From NCBI GenBank assembly GCA_034638255.1, contig JAWPGT010000075.1:47419-111418 (forward strand): 64,000 nt of DNA, in the 5' to 3' direction. The notes under the pieces were generated by a model. It had not been told where the DNA came from and did not search any database. It was given only the letters and a program-made list of their open reading frames with translations. Position 1 is the stretch's first letter; every line of letters starts with the position of its first letter. The position numbers were made by a program, and so were the translations under genes. Of this stretch, positions 12,258 to 23,240 are shown piece after piece. This DNA is from Coprinus comatus (taxonomy: Eukaryota > Basidiomycota > Agaricomycetes > Agaricales > Agaricaceae).

Positions 12258-12626
12258 CTATCCCATCATGGCTGCAGCACCACCAGCAACGACAGCGCCG
12301 GCGGCCACAACTGTCTGACCGATAGCTGGTGCAGCAACATATGTACCAGCGCTCTGTAACAAGGAAAATAGTCCTGTTGTTGCGCCACCATAGATACCAG
12401 ACTGTAACGTGGCTGCGATAGAGCCTAGTATACACGAGGTATAAGTTTAGTTTTTCAACAAGTAAGATGAGCGATTAGGCATACCGCCAGCCACACCAGA
12501 GGCAGTGAAGCCTAAACCCCCCAACAAAGCAGCTCCTCCAGCAGGGATGAGTGCAACTCCTCCAGCTAACATGGTAGCTCCTGCAACGAGGGTGGTGGTA
12601 GTTGAATTAGAGAAAAACCACGACAT
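12258..12626 (-). CDS. Small ISG12/IFI6-like hydrophobic protein, 102 aa
   Basis: Two exons (12626-12485 and 12424-12258) joined by a GTATGC...ACTAG intron give a 102-aa product starting MSWFFSNSTTTTLVAG. It is almost entirely Gly/Ala-rich and hydrophobic, with the family signature LLGGLGFTASGVAGGSIAA and LQSGIYGG...GLFSLLQSAG. In animals the interferon-induced 6-16/ISG12 family is membrane-associated (mitochondria or ER) and linked to apoptosis and immunity; the fungal role is unknown. It lacks the N-terminal domain of its neighbour at 12733-13722. The intron sits at the same place in the signature (between G and SIAA) as in the two longer paralogues, which supports the model. Confidence 0.7.
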
Positions 12627-12732
12627 TGAAGTTTCTGTGCGTGTGATTGTGGTAGTAGTGGGCGGAAGGCGGTTCTATCTTATAGGGGTTTTATTAACAC
12701 TGGTGCCCAAACATACACAACTTTGAGAAGTT

Positions 12733-13722
12733 CTATTTATAACATAGACGCGGGTCAACGTTCCAGGGTGTAAAAAGAGGAGTATCACCAATGTCACCGA
12801 CGGCTGTAACTGCAGCCTGAAGTACATTGGCGTTGCACTCGCTAGCATCTTCAGTGGATAATAATTTTTCGGGTAAAGTAGCAGCTGCGACGCCGCCGCT
12901 AACAAGTCCCACACCAGCAATGATCTGACCGATGGCGGGCGCTGCTGCAGTGGCGCCAGCAGACTGCAAGAGTGAAAACAAGCCTCCTGTCGCACCACCA
13001 TAAAATGTAGATTGAGCACCAGCAGCGATAGAGCCTACAGTACGTAAAGGTGATGTTGAAATTCGTTGATCAGATCCCTTGCTTAGAAGAATGATTATTC
13101 ACTGACCGGCAGCTACGCCCTCGGCAGTAAATCCTACAGCTCCTAGAAGTGCAGTGCCCATTATTGGTAGTAAGACAACGCCTCCCACCCCAGTTGCGAC
13201 TTTTCCGGCAATCTTTACTAGGATCTGCGGTCAGACAGAACTGTATCATTGAACCCGCATGATGCACGTACACTTCCTGTTACTTTCCTTGTTTTCTGAA
13301 TAGAGCAATTGAGTGGATCCGGAGATTCAATATACGAATCAACACTTACCGCACATCTTTAGAAACTCTTCTCTAAAATCAACCCACTTCCAATACCTCC
13401 CTTCATGCAACCACCCAGGCCATTTTCGCACCTGGTGTATCCTCGCGGTGATTTGTACTCTAAATTTTACCGCCTCTTCAGTTGCATCTGGAACATCTGT
13501 AGATCGTGGTAGCCATGATATAACTGCATTTGCGTGATGGTATGAGTGTATTCCACGTTTCTCGCATTTCTCCCTCACGTCCTTTAGCCACAACACCAAC
13601 TCAGTGCGTGAGGCCAATGGACCTGGGAAAGGAATGGGATGCTCCCTCGGATGATCGGTATGCCATTGGTGGAGAACTTGTAGAAGGATATGTGGTTCGA
13701 GGAGTCCTTGTGGTAATTGCAT
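12733..13722 (-). CDS. ISG12/IFI6-like protein with N-terminal helical domain, 269 aa
   Basis: Four exons: 13722-13350, 13295-13272 (24 bp), 13217-13107 (111 bp) and 13034-12733, all phase-consistent. Residues 1-125 form a soluble, Trp/His/Arg-rich domain (FPGPLASRTELVLWLKDV, HANAVISWLPRS, WKWVDFREEFLKMC). After that come a short linker and the hydrophobic ISG12 core: KIAGKVATGVGG, LLGAVGFTAEGVAAGSIAA, QSTFYGGATGGLFSLLQSAG, then IGQIIAGVGLVSGG. The tail ends TPWNVDPRLCYK. The paralogue at 55036-56026 has the same exon plan, including 24- and 111-bp exons. It is probably an integral membrane protein. The N-terminal domain has no name that I recognise. Confidence 0.75.
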
Positions 13723-14463
13723 GGTGTTGAGTGTTCAATCAGAAGTGGTGGGCGCCAGATGGTATATGTGAGGCTGTTGTTTGATCACATGGTAACTGTC
13801 GATATTTATAAGTCCCTCCGATGTTGATGGGCTCCGCACAACCAGTGCTGTGAACAAATGCCATTTCAACCTAAGCTACTATTACACAACCTGTGTTCAA
13901 ATCTTCCACAAATGTATTTATATTGCACCTAGAGCTTTTCTTTGAAATAAAATTATTATGATAGATTTGGATTAACTCTATTCAAATACACCAGATTCGT
14001 CGAGCCTTTGCCCTGCTCATGAAATCCCATTATACACTGAATGAAAGATGGTCTAAATTTCTCGGAAGCGGGGCACAACTTAAATATTGCCGCAGTATTT
14101 GCATAGAAAGTACAATCTGAGATTTGATTATTTGCGTTGAAAAGTTTATACCACAGAACTTCGAGTGTACTGAAGATCAGCATAAGCATGAGCAGCTATA
14201 GTATTTTTGTTAGTAGACATACATATATTGCCTATACGTAGTACATCTCTAAATCATAGAACACTCGGGGATATGTATGTTGCGTTGAGAAAATTAGGTA
14301 TTTTCAATGTCCGATACTACTAACATCAGCGGTGCACGTTCCACCACTCAATGTACAGAAAACATTAATACTTAAATTATCCGAGTTTGACATGTTCGAA
14401 CCCACAACCTCCGAATAATCTGTGTGGCTGTGTGCGGCGTGGGACTTGCCTAATAATCAACGA
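13723..14463. other. Divergent intergenic region, ISG12-like gene / DNA glycosylase
   Basis: It should carry the promoters of both flanking genes. A 77-codon minus-strand frame at 13956-14189 has no recognisable family and no supporting splice context. Nothing else was seen. Confidence 0.35.
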
Positions 14464-15929
14464 ATGCGCCAAGGGCGTCTGGAGACTGGAACTTCTTTTC
14501 CCATCACTCCTGACATGATTAAACCAGAATCAGAAGACGAAACCCAAACCGTGTGTCTCGACGCCATCCGTAACACGCTATCTGCTTTCATATACAAACC
14601 TGACCCAATAAAAACTGAGTCAAAACTCCATACTCTACCATCAACACCAATTGGTGAACTTAGGCGGAGTCCTCGTAAGCCAACGCCTTCGCAGCGTTAT
14701 ACGCCATACGACGAAGACCTTCTGCCTACACCTGCACCTATCCCTCGTTCTCGCTCATCAACCAGTTCGCCATTTCATAAGAAGGTGAAAGGAAAACGGG
14801 GATTCGCCCCCGCGGAACGTTACAGCCATTTGGCTCCTTTGCCTGACTATTTCTGCGAAGAGCTAGATAGTCAGTACTGAATTTCACTCTGTTGATTGAT
14901 ATGTGAATGACGAATCCCTTGTGATAGTTGTTTTTTGCGGAATCAAGTATGTTTTATACCTTTTTATTTTTTATTTCGATCAGACTAACATATAATCTAT
15001 CTTTGTAAAAGCCCTGGTCAGAAGTCTGCCGAAGTAGGACATCATTTTAGTGGCCCTACAAATCATTTCTATCCCTGCTTGTACGAGTCAGGTTCGTTGA
15101 ACCATCCAACCTTGCCGATCTGAGTCACAGTTCGTCCTCGTAGGCTTAACTTCTGAACGCATTCGACCAACCGAGGACTACACTCTTCCAGACCGTTTCT
15201 CATTAGGCCTGGTATGTATGCACTCCAAATACGAATGACTACTGGTTTATTCCAATCATAGACGAATCTTGTTGATAGACCAACTGCTGAAGTACATTCA
15301 TTAAATACATACCTATGTCCTTCGTTACTACTAACTAAAAATCTGCGTCTTTAGCAAAATGAACTTTCAAGAGCCGAACAAGTTCAATCTGTTCCAACAT
15401 TTCTCGAGAAGGTTACCCGCTACAGGCCCCTAATTATATGCTTCGTTGGATTGGGAATAGCTGACATCGTCAAATCTCGAGTTCTCCCAGTAAGCCTTTC
15501 TTTCCTTACAACTACATATGCGAACTGACTTCATTTTAAATACTATTTGTAGAAATCTGACAAGAAGAAGAAAATCCCAACCACGTATGGTGTACAACCG
15601 TACAAACTAGTACACAATACCAATACCAGTACGTTTCTCAGATCGCATCATTCACAATCTAACATGTATTTGGTTACCGGTAGTAGAATATTCAGTCCAA
15701 GAAACGTTGTTTTTTGCTGTTGCGAGTACGTCTGGACGTGTAGTTCAGTATCATGTAAGTGGACTTCAAATCCTTGCCCAATCTCTGTGATAACCAACTA
15801 ATGAAATTCTTAATACAGAAATCCCACAAAATCGAAATGTTCAAGGAGCTAAAAGATTTGCGTAATAAAGTAAAAGAGAAGAAATATGACACAAGTGACA
15901 TACCTGCTATCGAGGTCACTTCTCTTTAA
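14464..15929 (+). CDS. G/T(U) mismatch-specific thymine/uracil-DNA glycosylase (TDG/MUG family), 331 aa
   Basis: A base-excision repair enzyme that removes T or U mispaired with G, for example after deamination of 5-methylcytosine. Nine exons join in phase: 14464-14869, 14928-14946 (19 bp), 15012-15091, 15144-15211, 15262-15291, 15355-15489, 15553-15628, 15684-15754 and 15819-15929. The N-terminal 120 residues are basic and Pro/Ser-rich (LRRSPRKPTPSQRY). The catalytic domain then shows RGFAPAERYSHL, IVFCGINPGQKSAEVGHHF (the GINPG active-site motif with its catalytic Asn), GPTNHFYPCLYESG, EDYTLPDRFSLGLTNLVDRP, PLIICFVG, YGVQPYKLVH and ETLFFAVASTSGRVVQY. ATG 14464 is chosen because the open frame upstream has no ATG. 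It appears intact. It sits 1.9 kb from a KDZ transposon. Confidence 0.88.
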
Positions 15930-16690
15930 CTTGATGTATCTACATCTTATCTTTTGGGCGTCTAGATAATGATTTCCATCCCAATATAGGTCAGGGCCGC
16001 TGCACTTTCACTCCCCAATGCCTTAACCGATGTTAAAGGCTGTTAGCAGTAGAAGCCAGGAGACAGGTTTGTAGTCTGTGGCGCCTTTTGTTTAAATTTA
16101 TTTGGTTTCTGAGTTGAGTCCAGTCAGGTGAAGTCACTTGACAGACTCCGATTAACTAGAAAGCGCCGATCGCGCTTATAACCTCACGTTAGTGGACGTA
16201 TTTCGAACAAATGTGTTATGAAGTGCAAGAATTGTGTTGTAGTAATATCAAGTTGAAGAGTAAGTAACTTGAGCTGTAATGAAGATTGGATTATTAAGAG
16301 ACGTAGTACAGGCTGCAATGAGTAAAGGAATGTATCAGCAGCTCCTGGGATGAGGCCAAGCTAGGCATCGCATCGCAGCCAGCTAGCTCAAAAGGTGGTG
16401 CCAATTGCTTGTTTTATCAAGCAACTCATGAAAAAAAGCAGCCCTAAAGTTGCTCGCCAATAAAGGATTTCATCACGTGAAAATCAACCCAAATACTAAA
16501 ACCTAATTAACGTTCGGCGAATTTACGGTTGCCTTCCCCTACTCCATTCCATCCATTTCCCACTTCATTCCTGATCTGTTACCAGTTCGTAAACTGTCTG
16601 ATTGCGTTCGAGATATTGTTCTCAGGTAAGCAAGGATTATATGGTTTGACACCAACATGAATTAATCCTGTGCCTTCCCAGTGTCGCGTC
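15930..16690. other. Intergenic, promoter region of the F-box gene
   Basis: No coding frame or repeat was recognised. A minus-strand frame at 15692-15919 is a shadow of the last glycosylase exons. Confidence 0.35.
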
Positions 16691-17823
16691 ATGAACCAGA
16701 ATACTCAACAACAACCCCGCGTCCAGGGTCATTCATCAGTGACTGACGCCTCACTTGTTGAAGCAGAACGTCTCCAATACGTCATAGAACGCACCGTAGA
16801 GGAACGCTCGGCTTTGTTACGGCGTGTCAACAGTCGGGGCTCAGCAACAAGGGACGTTCCAGCTGAAGTTCTCTCTACCATATTTCGATTTGCTTGTCAA
16901 CCCCTTGATTCACGCGTCCTCGAATATGATTCAGCCAGTCCCAATGTCTATCCCACATATCCACTTCTTTTGGCCTCCGTCTCATCCACCTGGCGGGATG
17001 TGGTTAATTCGACACCCCAATTATGGGCGTTTATGCGAACTAAAGTCTGATAGAAATGTAAATTGTATCGTCGCCCTTTTGCGACTTCATTTGCGCAAAT
17101 GTGGAGCCGTAGGGGTGACGGTCGATTTGGATTTCCGGGACCAGACCGCAATTGACAGTGGGCATAGAATGAGAGAAGATGAGAAGAATGAGGCCGAAAG
17201 ATATGGCATTTACTATGCCGAAAACGATGGAATAGAACATTATGATGAATCATTGGCATTGGAACCCATACGGAAGGTGATATTTGACGAGTACCCGGAG
17301 ATGGTCAGAGGCCTTCGTTTTGGTAAACGCTCCCCCCGCCTGGTTCAAAGGAGCATCTGAATCTCTCAATTATTTGGGTTTCGCAAGATTTACCGCGCTA
17401 AAGCGCGTTCACCTCACTTGGAAACCAGATCCATATGGACCGTCGTTTGGAACAAATAGACATGACCAATTTCAAATCGACCTCAAGAGCATGCCAGTTC
17501 TTCAAGAGGGTTACATATATATGTTGCCGGAGATATTGACATTGTTGACTCCCTTAGCGGTCGCATCTGATAACATTACCAACCTTACATTATCCGAATT
17601 GAATTACGCCAATTGTCTTTCCCTGCTTCACCAATGTAAAAACCTTCGTTCCGTTTCGATGATGCGTCCAAATTATCTCCAGATGTCAAGACGGGATATA
17701 CCCAAGGAACTTTTGGCGAGAATCATTCAATTGCCACGCCTTGAAACCTTCGAATGGACACTGGAAAGGCACATCACAAATTTTCCATCTCTACTTTCTA
17801 TCTTGACTCTTCCTTCTATTCGT
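16691..17823 (+). pseudogene. F-box protein gene, 5' half, cut by the KDZ transposon
   Basis: Starts at ATG 16691 (MNQNTQQQPRVQG). It carries AERLQYVIERTVEERSALL and LRRVN, then the F-box (DVPAEVLSTIFRFACQ...LLLASVSSTWRDVVNSTPQLW). Two 1-nt frame changes are needed, at about 17045 and in a T run at about 17320. After the first it continues DRNVNCIVALLRLHLRKCG and LALEPIRKVIFDEYPEMVRG, and after the second LVNAPPAWFKGASE, TNLTLSELNYANCLSLL and FPSLLSILTLPSIR. At CTATTCGT (17816-17823) it is interrupted by the KDZ element; the continuation is at 54179-54765. The frameshifts could predate insertion or be sequence errors. The role expected of an intact copy is an SCF substrate receptor. Confidence 0.8.
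17816..17823. repeat. 8-bp target-site duplication of the KDZ element, left copy
   Basis: CTATTCGT directly precedes the left terminus (CACCTGTGG) and is repeated exactly at 54179-54186, just after the right terminus. An 8-bp duplication is what the Zisupton/KDZ superfamily is known to make. Confidence 0.95.
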
Positions 17824-18914
17824 CACCTGTGGTTCCCAGAGTTGACCTAGTGTAAGAGATGCCGGTCGATAAAACTAACACCTCTAATAAGAGGTGGATT
17901 TGGAAACCATGGCTCCCGTCAATATCCTGGCAATAAATGCTAGGTTCTTAGTGAAAATCTGACTTGATGTCGTGATATATCCTGTGTCAGGTCTACTTAT
18001 CACGTGTATGATAGATCCGACCGTGGGGCTATCATATTCTGATCATGTTTATTATATTTTCATGTTTTACTTTACATCCGACCTTGTAAATGACATGATA
18101 TTATGTCTAAGAGGTCTCTATGTTCCTCAACACCGCCGCGGACTCCGTGCCGCCTCCGGGGTCCATGTGTCATCATCACCGATCAGCCGTGGACACCTAA
18201 CATTACACTTGTGTCACATTATGTTCTATGATATGTTTATGATAGGTAACTCTACATCCAATAACAAAGTTATGTCTATAAGAGCTCAATATGTTTTTCC
18301 CAATACCACCTCGGACTCCGTGCCGCCTCCAGAGTCCGTGATACTGTGTGTCATCATCATTATATATAATATTATGCCCATGTCATGTTTGTTATTTCTT
18401 ATGATATGTTTGTGATAGGTACACAATTATGTCTAGGAGCTCTATATGTTTTTTTTCTAATATTACCACAAATCACTTTTCCAAATCACGCATGTGTTTG
18501 TCAAACCATCCTTCCTTGTCTTTGTATTATCTATGTTACACTATGTTAGTTACTTGTTGTGAAATGATTAATCTTATGTTTATAGGTTCAAGGCATTAAG
18601 TACTCATAATAAATCACACAATGTCAATGTCAGTGTTTAACTCTATATGTTCTTATAGTAACCATAGTCTAAAATATAAAATAGCCTTATTCTTTTTCTT
18701 TTTTTTTTTGCGAAGTTTTTAATTATGGGGAAGAGCCTGTCATTGCATTGTAAGTAGTAATAATCAATAAGAAGCCTTTTTTTAATGCGGAAGCCGTCGT
18801 GTACTCCCATCTCCCATCACCCAATCACAGTATTGATGGATTTTAATTATGCGGGAGCTGTCATGTACTCCTATCACCTGTCATCTGATCACGGTATTGA
18901 CAGGTTTTAATTAT
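17824..18914 (+). repeat. KDZ left terminal inverted repeat (about 1.09 kb)
   Basis: By eye it is nearly identical to the reverse complement of 53091-54178. Internal structure: a repeat unit of about 160-167 bp starts near 18104, 18271 and 18428 (landmarks TATGTCTA...AGAG/AGCTC and CGGACTCCGTGCCGCCTCC), and an inner array of about 60-bp units marked by TAATTATGCGGAAGC occurs at about 18720, 18781, 18841 and 18904. Such subterminal arrays commonly bind transposase. An open frame at 17972-18415 that reappears in the other arm is a by-product of the repeat, not a gene. Confidence 0.9.
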
Positions 18915-20088
18915 GCGGAAGCCTCTATCAGTTGACCACACAGGTTAATGACTATATGGCTGCATTAGGAGGGTAAACTGTAAATTACTACTACCAAGTT
19001 CCAACAAACAAGATTCATAGTATAAGAAGGCTTTTATTTCTCTTATTCCGTTATGCAGAAAGAAAAGAAAAGAGTTTAGAGTCGAAGGAACTCTCGTGAG
19101 TCATAAGAGACTTGACCAGGTTGCTTGGAGTACGGCGTTGGAGTGCCCGATGGCAGCATTAGGTATGGTGTCAATGTTGAACGGCAAGAATCATTTTCTT
19201 TAATTATGCGGAACTTAGAAGCCATCAGAATGCCTCCTGATGGTGATTCTTTTATCCTACAGACTGCTTGGAGACGGCGTTGGAGCACCTGATGTCGGTA
19301 TTAGATAGGATTAAAATACAACTAACAAGTGGAACTCAAAAAAAGACAACTTTGATTTCCGTAGTCATGTTATATATGGAAACAAAAGGACAGTTTATGA
19401 GTTGGGATAAATTATGAGTACATTCCTTTTGTCTAAGGACATGTTTCTTGCACATGTTTTCCATTTACATCAAGCACAGACTTTAGAGAACAAGGCAGGT
19501 TCAGTGTTATTGACATTGGCAGAAGCAGCAGAGAAGCCTTTGTTGACGTTCTATTAGATATATATCCACCCGATTTATTATGTCTTTCAAGATTAAGGAG
19601 TACTAAATCTGGGCACAAACCTGTACAACCCTCAACCCTGGAACCTTCTATCCGATACTCCTTACCTATGTTTTGTCTGTCTAAGGTGGAATGGTGAAAC
19701 TCACACCACATTTCAAGTACAACAATATATGTAGTAAATTGGAATGCAATAGCTTCAAATGATCAATTATCCCAAGCCCGAAGCTGCTCATGACAGGTGT
19801 CAAATAGACTCGGAATTGAATATTGAAGTTGGAGCATAGGTTGCATTGGCAACCACTTCTAACTGAGAGATGCTTCATGTCCACGGATTCTAGAAGATTC
19901 ACCGAAGGTTGTCAAATCATCACCAATTATATATTCTACAGTTGGTACACCAATGAACATCGATACTCTCATTTATTTTATTCAACCAAATTTCAGGGTA
20001 ATCAATCTACAATAAAATTTCCAAGAAATGTAAAAATGAATGTCTCTTCAGATATTAGAAGTAGGAACTGACAGCAGATGTACATAAC
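18915..20088. other. Left subterminal region of the KDZ element
   Basis: Non-coding. It holds another copy of the TAATTATGCGGAA motif at 19200 and a diverged direct repeat (landmark GACGGCGTTGGAG/TACGGCGTTGGAG) at about 19130-19160 and 19270-19300. No gene was recognised. Confidence 0.5.
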
Positions 20089-20291
20089 CTAAGCTGCATG
20101 ATCTGGTAATGGATCCATAACAGCTGCAATTAATTCCAATTCTTCCTGTACCTGAGCTTCTTCGGCATCTCCTTCGGCCTCGGCTGCAAGTTCAACTTCT
20201 GCCTGAACATCATTAATTGCATCCTGATTTGTCTCTACCTCCAATGGGATGTCTGCATGAGATGTGAGAACAGTTCCCATAGATCCAGACT
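20089..20291 (-). pseudogene. KDZ transposase, C-terminal fragment (3' of the gypsy insertion)
   Basis: An acidic Ala/Glu-rich tail (AEAEGDAEEAQVQEELELI) ends at the stop codon 20089-20091. Removing the gypsy element with one CACGG copy joins it in frame to the HQTRFTLANQQHR segment at 29243: the junction codons read HR then ESGSMG. It is therefore the true C-terminus of the transposase at 37751-40659 and 29243-29795. Confidence 0.8.
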
Positions 20292-20296
20292 CACGG
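20292..20296. repeat. 5-bp target-site duplication of the gypsy element, left copy
   Basis: CACGG; the matching copy is at 29238-29242, immediately after the other LTR. Confidence 0.92.
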
Positions 20297-20816
20297 TGTT
20301 ATAATCTTGCCTATACCTCCGTTTCGGTATAGACGATGCTACGATGGATCTCTTCAAGATGCTCGTAGGAGGAGAACGTCTACTCAGACTGAGACTATTT
20401 TCAGGGGACGACCTCCACAGTACTCGGACTGTAGATCACAGGTGTTCCTTACTAGTAAGCCGTTCGTGCAAGAGTTAGAGCTGACTCCGGTTCTAGGTAT
20501 CAAGTTGAGGGCGATGAACGAGATAGAGTAGAAGCAACTTAGAGTATTAAGCTGAAGCTTAATCTCTGTCGCTGTCCATGTATTTATACAACTACGAGTA
20601 CAGGTTGTAGGCTATGCTTGATACATGTGAGACAGGAGAGTGAAACTATCTACAGCTGAAACAGTGAGTGAAACGACAAGTGGAAGTCCGTAGAAAGTGC
20701 TAGTCCGAGGCTATACGAAACAGTAGTCCAAGGCTATGTGAAACGAGTAAGAGAAAGTACACTATCGTCCATCATTAGTTCTAATGATTAGTCGTGATAA
20801 ATATGAAACCGTAACA
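20297..20816 (-). repeat. Gypsy 3' LTR (520 bp)
   Basis: Matches 28718-29237 almost base for base. Open frames on the plus strand within it are copies of the LTR, not genes. Confidence 0.95.
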
Positions 20817-20927
20817 TTATCCCCTTTCTAGAGAACTAGTCCATAGTTCATAAATAATAGTTCAAGGTAGTAGTCCAGACGAAAATAAAAAGGAAAGAAA
20901 AAGTACTCAAAGAAAATAGGTCCACGT

Positions 20928-22975
20928 TTAGACACGTCTGTCATAGCGAGAGGGTCGAGTTTGGTAGGTGGGCAGCGGAGTGGGTGGTCTGGCAGGAAGA
21001 GGGTGGCGTACTGCTGAAGTGGGGATTTCCCAAAGAGGAGGAGTATGTGAAATGCGGTGTAGGAACTGGGAGGGGTGGCGGATTTCATCTACTCGGCGGT
21101 TGTCTTGCTCATCTCGATAGGTGACTCGGTTAGGTGGCAATCTGGGGTTGACCCATGGTCTGGCATCTCCTCGATAGTTTCCATCGTTCTCCAAGTTGGC
21201 AGGAAAGGGACACTCGTTTGTAAGAGGAGCGAGGGTTCGACGAGCCAGAATTCGATCCGAAGTGGGATGAGTGGTTAACAGATAAGTAGTGGTGAATTCG
21301 GGGTTTCGGTTCTCATCGAGACGTCGAGGGAGAGGAGTGAGGAGGGAGGAAGTATGTCCGACACGATGAAATTGTAGTCCATGAGCTTTCTGGGTGCCAA
21401 AGATCTCGGGAGTGATTTGATCTTGAGCTCTTGTAAGTGCGATGGGAGTGGCTGGTTCCAGGGGCTCGGGAGTATTGAGTCGAGAGACAATGACTGGGGA
21501 TGTGGGTCGATTCTTGCAAGTCCAGGAATAATGTCCCATGGTGTTGCAGAATCGGCATTGGTAGTCAGGGCATGACGATCCAATGTGTCCGACTAATCCA
21601 CAGACAATGCAACCGTAATCATAGCACTTCTTTTCTTCGTCGGTGAACTGGTTGTAGACCAGTAAGGGAATATCCTTCTTCATGATATCTTCCTTCAACT
21701 TGTAGACCGGGAACCTTCCAAATCGTTGCTCAAAATCTCCAGAACCGATGATCTTATCAGCCAGTTCCTTTAATGACGATGCATAGTGAACTGCTCTTGA
21801 CGATTCGAATGGTGGGTTGGAGATATTTCGTAAGATACGGGCCTCTCGTCGGTTTGGGGGATGGTAAAGAGCGGGCGTGGTGTATCGATACGGATATCTG
21901 GAACCAAGGTTGGCGAATGGATGGTCTGGGGCGATTGGATAGGTATTGGGGATGTCGGTAAGGAGATTGGCGGGAGGAACCTGGCTAGCTGGGAGGCTGG
22001 GGTTCTCACGTCCAACATTTCTAGGAACATCCGATCCCGTTGGGTCATCTGGTCGTGGAGGGTTGGTTGTGGGGGTAGAGGCTTCTGAGATCTCCGATGC
22101 ACGGGCGAGGTACTCGGTAACGGTCTCCCCCCGAGTTGTCGAACGAAGTATAATTGTGCCAAGCGACCGGGTGCGGAGGTTGGAGCATATCGTTCTGCTC
22201 GTGCCGTCGACGCAATGTGGGTGAGGACATTCCAGAGTTCATAGAGTTTCTCGAAATATGGAAGGGAGAGAAAATCGGCATTGGATCCAGCTGGTAACTC
22301 TCGTGGTGCCTCTCCATCCTCGTGGTAGGAGAGCATGTTTGGATGTCCAACTCCCCTTCTCCAGTTATAGTGATTTCCCCATTCCGATGTACTCGAATTA
22401 TGAATGGAGGGGGTGGCAGGTGCGCTTCTCGGGTGAATTTCCGTCGCAAATACTGGTTCAGGCGAGTTACCATCTGACCTAGAGGGTGCAGTGGTCGGTC
22501 GTTCAATGAGGGGAGAGACTGCGTCTGGGGTTGCGATGCGGGGTATGGGGTGAGCAATGGGTGTCTCTGTTTGATCCATGGTAGGTGGAATGGCATTGAA
22601 CCTTGCCAGGACAATGGCTGCGGTGAGTTGGGGTTCTTCAATCAGAGTTGTTCCAGGTGGGTAAGTACCACGAGCGATAAGAGTGTCAATGTGCAGGCGA
22701 TTGAGAATGTGAGGAGGAATATCCTCGATAGCAGTATCAAGAAGAACTTGAACTTCTGGATCGTCCAGTCGAAGTTGGTTAGGATCAAAAGCTGGATTGA
22801 AAGCAAGAGGAGTATTGATAGCTCCTGTTGTAGATGCAGTTCGAGGGGGTGTGGTTGCTGGTGACGGAAAGGTATCGTTGGTGGTTGAGCTTAGGCTCGG
22901 TGTGGAAGATGAGTGAGAGGAGGGCGAGTATTCAAGAGGAGAGGGGCCTGAGGTAGAGTCTTGTTGTTGGGTCAT
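20928..22975 (-). CDS. Extra 3' ORF of the gypsy element with two CCHC zinc knuckles
   Basis: It starts at ATG 22975, overlapping the stop of the chromodomain frame as ATGA. Residues 1-200 are Ser/Pro/Thr-rich, followed by a more globular region (VQVLLDTAIEDIPPHILNRL, FLSLPYFEKLYELWNVL). The frame ends at 21770, but the next frame continues in register (ASSLKELADKIIGSGDFEQ, then LLVYNQFTDEEKK) into two adjacent CX2CX4HX4C knuckles (CIVCGLVGHIGSSC and CRFCNTMGHYSWTC). A Pro-rich tail with many YRDEQ/RYDRR-type basic residues ends at 20928. A 1-nt frameshift at about 21785 probably splits one protein of about 680 aa. The layout resembles a second Gag-like nucleic-acid-binding protein. The function is inferred from the knuckles only. 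Confidence 0.7.
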
Positions 22976-23240
22976 TTATATCTGCGAGGGGGGGTAGAGA
23001 GTGTCTTCTTTGGAGGAGCCCTTTTAAGTGAAAGGCGATGGTTCTTCTGGTATTCTCCAAACAGTTCTTTTGCTGAATCTGAAACATTCTCTTCTGGTTC
23101 CCAAGTATTCTCTGAGTCAGGAAATCCCTTCCATTTGATCAAATACTTCATCTTGTTTCTACTCCTTTTGTGATTGATGATTGCTTCGACTTCCCAGTGT
23201 TCTTCTCCATCTATCAAGTCAGGGATGTTTCAGAGGAAGG
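22972..23240 (-). CDS. Chromodomain at the C-terminus of the gypsy integrase
   Basis: The sequence WEVEAIINHKRSRNKMKYLI followed by KWKGFPDSENTWEPEENV is a canonical chromodomain (aromatic W/Y positions plus the WKG...TWEP motif). In chromoviruses it directs integration to particular chromatin. It is now one frame off from the integrase frame ending at 23214, so a 1-nt indel near 23222 separates it. It ends RRYK at a TGA that overlaps the ATG of the 3' ORF. Confidence 0.85.

Noticed and set aside
17972..18415. 147-codon ORF, mirrored at 53588-53899
   Set aside because: It lies inside both KDZ inverted repeats and spans their internal tandem repeat. The composition is low-complexity and the mirrored copy is simply the other arm.
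20307..20531. 74-codon ORF repeated exactly at 28728-28952
   Set aside because: It is within the gypsy LTRs on the non-coding strand, so the duplication reflects the LTR pair.
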